A stretch of DNA of 64,000 nucleotides from positions 1 through 64,000 of the forward strand of contig JBCCRC010000003.1 of the NCBI GenBank assembly GCA_039208375.1, read 5' to 3'. Positions 60,273 to 64,000 of the stretch are shown piece by piece. The notes below the pieces were generated by a model. It was not told the DNA's origin. It did no database searches and was given only the letters and a program-made list of their open reading frames with translations. Both the position numbers and the translations under genes were made by a program. Each line of letters opens with the position of its first letter. The stretch's first letter is position 1. The DNA comes from JANQPC01 sp039208375 (lineage in GTDB: Bacteria; Pseudomonadota; Alphaproteobacteria; Rhodobacterales; Rhodobacteraceae).

Positions 60273-61075
60273 GCTGCTGGGAGACGGTTCTGGATTACGG
60301 GCTGCGCTCGATCGGGATCGGGGAGCGGCTTCTGCCGCGCGAGGGTTTTACGCTTTGCCAGCACTTCACTCTGATCGGATCGGGGCTGCTCTGGAACATC
60401 TATTTCGGGGTGCTGGCGCTTTCGGCAGGGTTCTTCCTAGCCACCGCGGTGGCGCTGGGCAAGGCCGCGGCCTCGCCCTGGCTGCGCAAGCCGGCGGAGT
60501 GGTTCATCCTTCTCTTCCGGGGCTCGCCGCTCTTCATCCAGTTTTTCTTCGCCTATTTCCTGTTTCTCAATCTCAAGAGCGTGAGCCCGATTTTCGATCC
60601 GTTCTCAGCAGCGTGGCTGGGCGCGCTGATCGTTCTTTTCCTCAACACCGCGGCCTATTCCGGCGAGATCTTCTATGGCGCGCTTCGCTCGATCCCGAAG
60701 GGCGATCTGGAGGCGGCGGATGCCTATGGGATGACGGGGTGGGTGAAGTTCCGCCGCGTGGTGTGGCCCACGATGCTGCGGCTCGCCTGGCCGGGCTACA
60801 CCAATGAGGCGATCTTTCTCTTTCACGCCACGACGCTGGTGTTTTTCTCCGGTTTCCCGGCCTGGCAGCAGCGCGGCGATGCGCTCTACTATGCCAGCTA
60901 TTTTGCCGACCGCACCTTCAACCCGTTCATCGCGTATCCGATCGTAGCGGGGTATTTCGTGCTTCTCACGCTGGTGATTATCGGCATCTTCGGGCTGATG
61001 AACCGGAGGTTGAACCAGCATCTGCCGAAGGAGCGGCGTGCGCGAATCCGCTACAAGCCGCAATTCATCCGGTGA
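60269..61075 (+). CDS. ABC transporter permease, polar amino acid type
   Basis: A 268-residue permease starting MSCWETVLDYGLRSIGIGER. The EAA loop is DAYGMTGWVKFRRVVWPTM, and helices fill residues 45-250. It pairs with the preceding permease to form the heterodimeric membrane core of a GlnPQ/HisMQ-type importer. It overlaps the preceding gene by four bases (ATGA) and the following glutamine-synthetase-like gene by four bases (GTGA), so transport and metabolism genes are translationally coupled. Confidence 0.93.
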   Translation: MSCWETVLDYGLRSIGIGERLLPREGFTLCQHFTLIGSGLLWNIYFGVLALSAGFFLATAVALGKAAASPWLRKPAEWFILLFRGSPLFIQFFFAYFLFLNLKSVSPIFDPFSAAWLGALIVLFLNTAAYSGEIFYGALRSIPKGDLEAADAYGMTGWVKFRRVVWPTMLRLAWPGYTNEAIFLFHATTLVFFSGFPAWQQRGDALYYASYFADRTFNPFIAYPIVAGYFVLLTLVIIGIFGLMNRRLNQHLPKERRARIRYKPQFIR

Positions 61076-62376
61076 GCGCCACGATCCGCATCGGGGTGGC
61101 GGATCTCAACGGGCAGGCGCGAGGCAAACGGCTGCCCGCGTCCTATGCGGAGAAGCTCGCCTCCGGCGCGGTGCGGATGCCCTATTCGGCGCTGAACGTG
61201 GATATCTCGGGCGCGGATATCGAGGGCAGCCCGCTTGTGTTCGAAACGGGCGATGCCGATGGGATGCTCTTGCCCACTGGGCGCGGGCCGGTGCCGATGC
61301 CGTGGCTGGCGGGCGATCCGGCCTTCCACCCGATGTGGATGTTTCACGATGCCGATACGCCCTTCGCGGGCGATCCGCGCCATGCGCTGGCTGCGGTGCT
61401 GGCGCGCTACGCGGCGCGGGGCTGGCAGGTGATCGCGGCGACCGAGCTTGAGTTCTACCTCGTGGATGACAGCGGCGTGGCGCCGGCCCCGCCCACACCG
61501 CCCGGCGCGCCCGCGCCGGTGTTCGGCGAGGCGATCCTCTCGCTGGCGGAGCTTGATGCGTTCGATGAATTCTTCTCCGATCTCTATGCCGGGGCGGCGG
61601 CCATGGGCATTCCCGCCCAAGCCGCGATATCGGAAAGCGGGATCGGTCAGTTCGAGGTGAACCTCGGCCATGGCGATGCGTTGCAGGCCGCGGATGATGC
61701 CTGGCTGTTCAAGATGCTCGTCAAGGGCATGGCGCGGCGCCATGGGCTGGCGGCCACCTTCATGGCCAAGCCCTTTCCGGATGGCGCGGGAAACGGGATG
61801 CATGTGCATTTCTCCGTTGTCGATGGCGCGGGCCGGAACGTGTTTGACGATGGGTCGGAGACGGGGAATGCCCGGCTGACCTATGCGGTGGCTGGGTGCC
61901 TCGGTGCGCTTGGCGATGCCACGGTGATCTTCGCGCCCCACGGGCCAAGCTATGACCGGCTAGTGGACGGCTCCCACGCGCCCACGGCGGCGTGCTGGGG
62001 CTATGACAATCGCACGGTGGCGCTGCGGATCCCCACGGGGCCGCCCGCGGCACGGCGGATCGAGCATCGCGTGGCGGGTGGGGATGTGAACCCCTATCTG
62101 ATGCTCGCCGCGATCCTTGGCGCAGCGCTGGAGGGGATCGAAGCCGGGGCCGCCCCACCTACGCCGGTGACTGGCAACGCCTACGAGAGCGCCTTGCCGG
62201 GCCTTGCTAGCGATCTGCCGACTGCAGTTGCGCAGTTTGAAGCCAGCGCGGTGATGGCGCGGATCTTCGGGCCCGATCTGGTGGCCAATCTCGTGATGAC
62301 GAAGCGGCAGGAGATCGCGCAGTTCGCGGGGCTTTCAGCGCGCGACAGGCTGCGGCTCTATCTTGAGACGGTTTGA
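61072..62376 (+). CDS. Glutamine synthetase-like gamma-glutamyl ligase
   Basis: A 434-residue glutamine synthetase family protein that starts at GTG 61072. Metal- and substrate-binding segments include ATELEFYLVDD, ISESGIGQFEVNLGH, TFMAKPFPDGAGNGMHVHF and RRIEHRVAGGDVNPYLM. This type generally ligates glutamate to amines, as PuuA does with putrescine, rather than making glutamine. It is coupled to the upstream ABC permease by a GTGA overlap, pointing to an imported amine as substrate. The exact amine is unknown. Confidence 0.88.
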   Translation: MSATIRIGVADLNGQARGKRLPASYAEKLASGAVRMPYSALNVDISGADIEGSPLVFETGDADGMLLPTGRGPVPMPWLAGDPAFHPMWMFHDADTPFAGDPRHALAAVLARYAARGWQVIAATELEFYLVDDSGVAPAPPTPPGAPAPVFGEAILSLAELDAFDEFFSDLYAGAAAMGIPAQAAISESGIGQFEVNLGHGDALQAADDAWLFKMLVKGMARRHGLAATFMAKPFPDGAGNGMHVHFSVVDGAGRNVFDDGSETGNARLTYAVAGCLGALGDATVIFAPHGPSYDRLVDGSHAPTAACWGYDNRTVALRIPTGPPAARRIEHRVAGGDVNPYLMLAAILGAALEGIEAGAAPPTPVTGNAYESALPGLASDLPTAVAQFEASAVMARIFGPDLVANLVMTKRQEIAQFAGLSARDRLRLYLETV

Positions 62377-62428
62377 CGGGGTCAGGCCAAGGCGATAGCG
62401 TCTCCCCCGCGTAACCACTTGGTGTTCC

Positions 62429-63112
62429 ATGCATATCGGCATTCTGCAAACCGGCCACGCCCCCGATGCGATGCGGGCCGCGGTGGGCACGTATTCGCAG
62501 TGTTTCGAGCGGCTTTTGGCGGGTGAAGGCTTTCGCTTCACCACCTGGGATGTGGTGGATGATATCTTTCCCGAACGCGTGGATGCCGCCGAGGGCTGGC
62601 TCATTACCGGATCGAAACACGGGGCTTACGAGAATCTGCCGTGGATCGCGCGGCTCGAGGAATTCCTGCGCGCGGCCTATGCGGCGGAGGTGCCCATCGT
62701 CGGCATCTGCTTTGGCCATCAGATCCTCGCACAGGCGCTTGGCGGCCGGGTGGAGAAATTCAGCGGCGGTTGGGCCGTCGGGCCTACCAGCTACGACTGG
62801 GGGGGCAAGACGGTGCGACTGAACGCCTGGCATCAGGATCAGGTGGTTGAGCCGCCCGCAGAGGCGGATGTCATCGCGCGCGATGCGTTCTGCGCCAACG
62901 CTGCACTTGCCTATGGCAAGCGCGCGCTCACGATCCAGGCGCATCCAGAATATGACGATGCGGCGATCGAGATGCTGATCGCGGCGCGGGGGCCCGCAAT
63001 GGGCATCCCCGATCAGCTTGCCGCAGCGCGAGCCGCGCTCGGCCAGAGCGATGACAGTGCCGCCATCGCCACGCGGATCGCCGCGTTTTTCCGGGAGGCG
63101 CGGGATGGCTGA
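62429..63112 (+). CDS. Type 1 glutamine amidotransferase (GATase)
   Basis: A 227-residue stand-alone amidotransferase. The nucleophile Cys lies in IVGICFGHQILAQALGG and the His-Glu pair in TIQAHPEYDDA. It resembles GMP-synthase-type GATases rather than PuuD, which is a C26 peptidase-like enzyme. It lies between two glutamine-synthetase-like genes; its stop overlaps the next start by eight bases. In this context it may hydrolyse a gamma-glutamyl amide intermediate. That is inference. Confidence 0.87.
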   Translation: MHIGILQTGHAPDAMRAAVGTYSQCFERLLAGEGFRFTTWDVVDDIFPERVDAAEGWLITGSKHGAYENLPWIARLEEFLRAAYAAEVPIVGICFGHQILAQALGGRVEKFSGGWAVGPTSYDWGGKTVRLNAWHQDQVVEPPAEADVIARDAFCANAALAYGKRALTIQAHPEYDDAAIEMLIAARGPAMGIPDQLAAARAALGQSDDSAAIATRIAAFFREARDG

Positions 63113-64000
63113 TTGGCTGAAAAAATGCCCCGAGGCGGCGCGCGCCTATCTGGATGGCAAGCGGCTGGATGAAGTGGAATGCATCATCGCCGATTTACCC
63201 GGGATTGCGCGCGGCAAGGCGATGCCCGCCACGAAATTCGCCACGCAGACGCGGTTCTTCCTGCCCAATTCGATCTTTTTCCAAACGATTACCGGCGATT
63301 GGGGCGAAGCGGCGGGGGCGGAGGGGTTCACCGAGCCCGATATGATCCTGAAGCCCGATTTCTCCACCGCGAGTGCGGCGCCCTGGACGGCGGATTGGAC
63401 ACTTCAGGTGATCCACGATGCCTATGATCAGAAGAGCAAGCCCATCGCGTTTGCGCCGCGCAACGTGCTCAAACGCGTGGTAGGGCTTTTTGAGAAGAAG
63501 GGCTGGCGGCCGGTTGTGGCGCCGGAGATGGAATTCTACCTTGTGGCCCGCAACACGGATCCGCTTCAGCCGGTGGAGGCGATGATGGGCCGCACCGGAC
63601 GCCCCGCCGCCGCACGCCAGGCCTATTCGATGAGCGCTGTTGATGAATACGGGCCCGTGATCGACGATATCTACGATTTCGCCGAAGCGCAGGGCTTCGA
63701 AATTGACGGGATCACCCAGGAGGGCGGCGCGGGCCAGGTCGAGATCAACCTGCGCCACGGCGATCCGGTGAAGCTGGCCGACGAGATCTTTTACTTCAAG
63801 CGGCTCATTCGCGAGGCGGCGCTGCGCCACAACTGCTATGCCACCTTCATGGCCAAACCGATTGAGGGGGAGCCGGGATCGGCGATGCATCTGCACCATT
63901 CGGTGGTGGATCTCGAGACCGGCGCGCCGCTCTTCGCCGGGCCCCAGGGCGGGGAGACGGATGCGTTCTTCCACTTCATCGGCGGGCTGCAACGGCACTT
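63105..64000 (+). CDS. Glutamine synthetase-like gamma-glutamyl ligase (cut by window edge)
   Basis: The first 298 codons of a second glutamine synthetase family protein, starting MADWLKKCPEAARAYLDGKR. Visible motifs are VAPEMEFYLVARN, ITQEGGAGQVEINLRHGD and TFMAKPIEGEPGSAMHLHH. It is distinct from the GTG-start paralogue upstream. Its ATG lies inside the last codons of the GATase gene. The C-terminal third, including most metal ligands, is outside the window. PuuA-like gamma-glutamylation is the likely chemistry. Confidence 0.88.
   Translation, partial: MADWLKKCPEAARAYLDGKRLDEVECIIADLPGIARGKAMPATKFATQTRFFLPNSIFFQTITGDWGEAAGAEGFTEPDMILKPDFSTASAAPWTADWTLQVIHDAYDQKSKPIAFAPRNVLKRVVGLFEKKGWRPVVAPEMEFYLVARNTDPLQPVEAMMGRTGRPAAARQAYSMSAVDEYGPVIDDIYDFAEAQGFEIDGITQEGGAGQVEINLRHGDPVKLADEIFYFKRLIREAALRHNCYATFMAKPIEGEPGSAMHLHHSVVDLETGAPLFAGPQGGETDAFFHFIGGLQRH

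Noticed and set aside
1..64000. CRISPR arrays, tRNA or rRNA genes, insertion sequences, prophage, integrases or toxin-antitoxin pairs
   Set aside because: I looked for regularly spaced repeats, T-arm signatures in gaps, transposase or integrase motifs and small paired genes, and found none that I could support.

Overview
The window is GC-rich, densely packed chromosomal DNA from an alphaproteobacterium, most likely a member of the Rhodobacteraceae (Roseobacter/Rhodobacter group). The evidence for this is gene content and order: the str operon (rpsL-rpsG-fusA-tuf), glyQ and glyS separated by two small genes, folB-folP-glmM, divergent carA and yqeY, an FdsB-type subunit with NuoE and NuoF fused, Hint-domain proteins, a SAM-II riboswitch on metZ and a CtrA-type box. 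No prophage, insertion sequence, CRISPR array, rRNA or tRNA was seen.

Layout. 1-3.4 kb: translation operon on the minus strand with a consensus-like promoter. 3.5-5.8 kb: two tandem Hint-domain proteins. 6.0-7.7 kb: ctaD with a terminator. 7.8-13.6 kb: a DMT exporter, ilvC divergent from two overlapping Lrp/AsnC regulators, a ubiquinone hydroxylase, a pyrimidine nucleotidase and a GntR regulator. 13.6-18.7 kb: a GT2 glycosyltransferase carrying an MshEN-like N-terminus, carA, yqeY, a DHFR-like reductase and a DUF2244 protein. 18.8-22.9 kb: folB-folP-glmM and a SleB-type hydrolase. 23.1-29.7 kb: a PPDK-type enzyme and the glycyl-tRNA synthetase cluster. 29.8-37.9 kb: an SPOR/protease envelope protein, TrkH, two surface-polysaccharide genes, folE2 and an amidotransferase. 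38.0-46.3 kb: riboswitch-controlled metZ, a hydrolase, a GST, YciB, a DMT permease, a GNAT protein, ftsY and a TetR/SDR pair. 46.3-55.3 kb: an isolated FdsB-like protein, xseA, two paralogous membrane proteins, purD, secG and pyrG. 55.3-64 kb: a secreted protein, TerB, a PhnD-like protein, then a complete polar amino-acid/amine ABC transporter followed by two glutamine-synthetase-like enzymes around a glutamine amidotransferase; the second synthetase runs off the window.

Much of the window is housekeeping: translation, folate, one-carbon and nucleotide synthesis, respiration and secretion. The points most worth attention are cis-regulatory or architectural. They are the SAM-II riboswitch followed by a classical terminator, the operator arrays at the TetR/SDR and ilvC/Lrp divergences, a CtrA box on the GT2 gene, a long inverted repeat abutting a start codon, a probable ATT start in an ABC permease, a degenerate kinase-like domain fused to FolB, and the transporter plus gamma-glutamylation cluster at the right end. 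I did not find a convincing wholly new multi-gene system.
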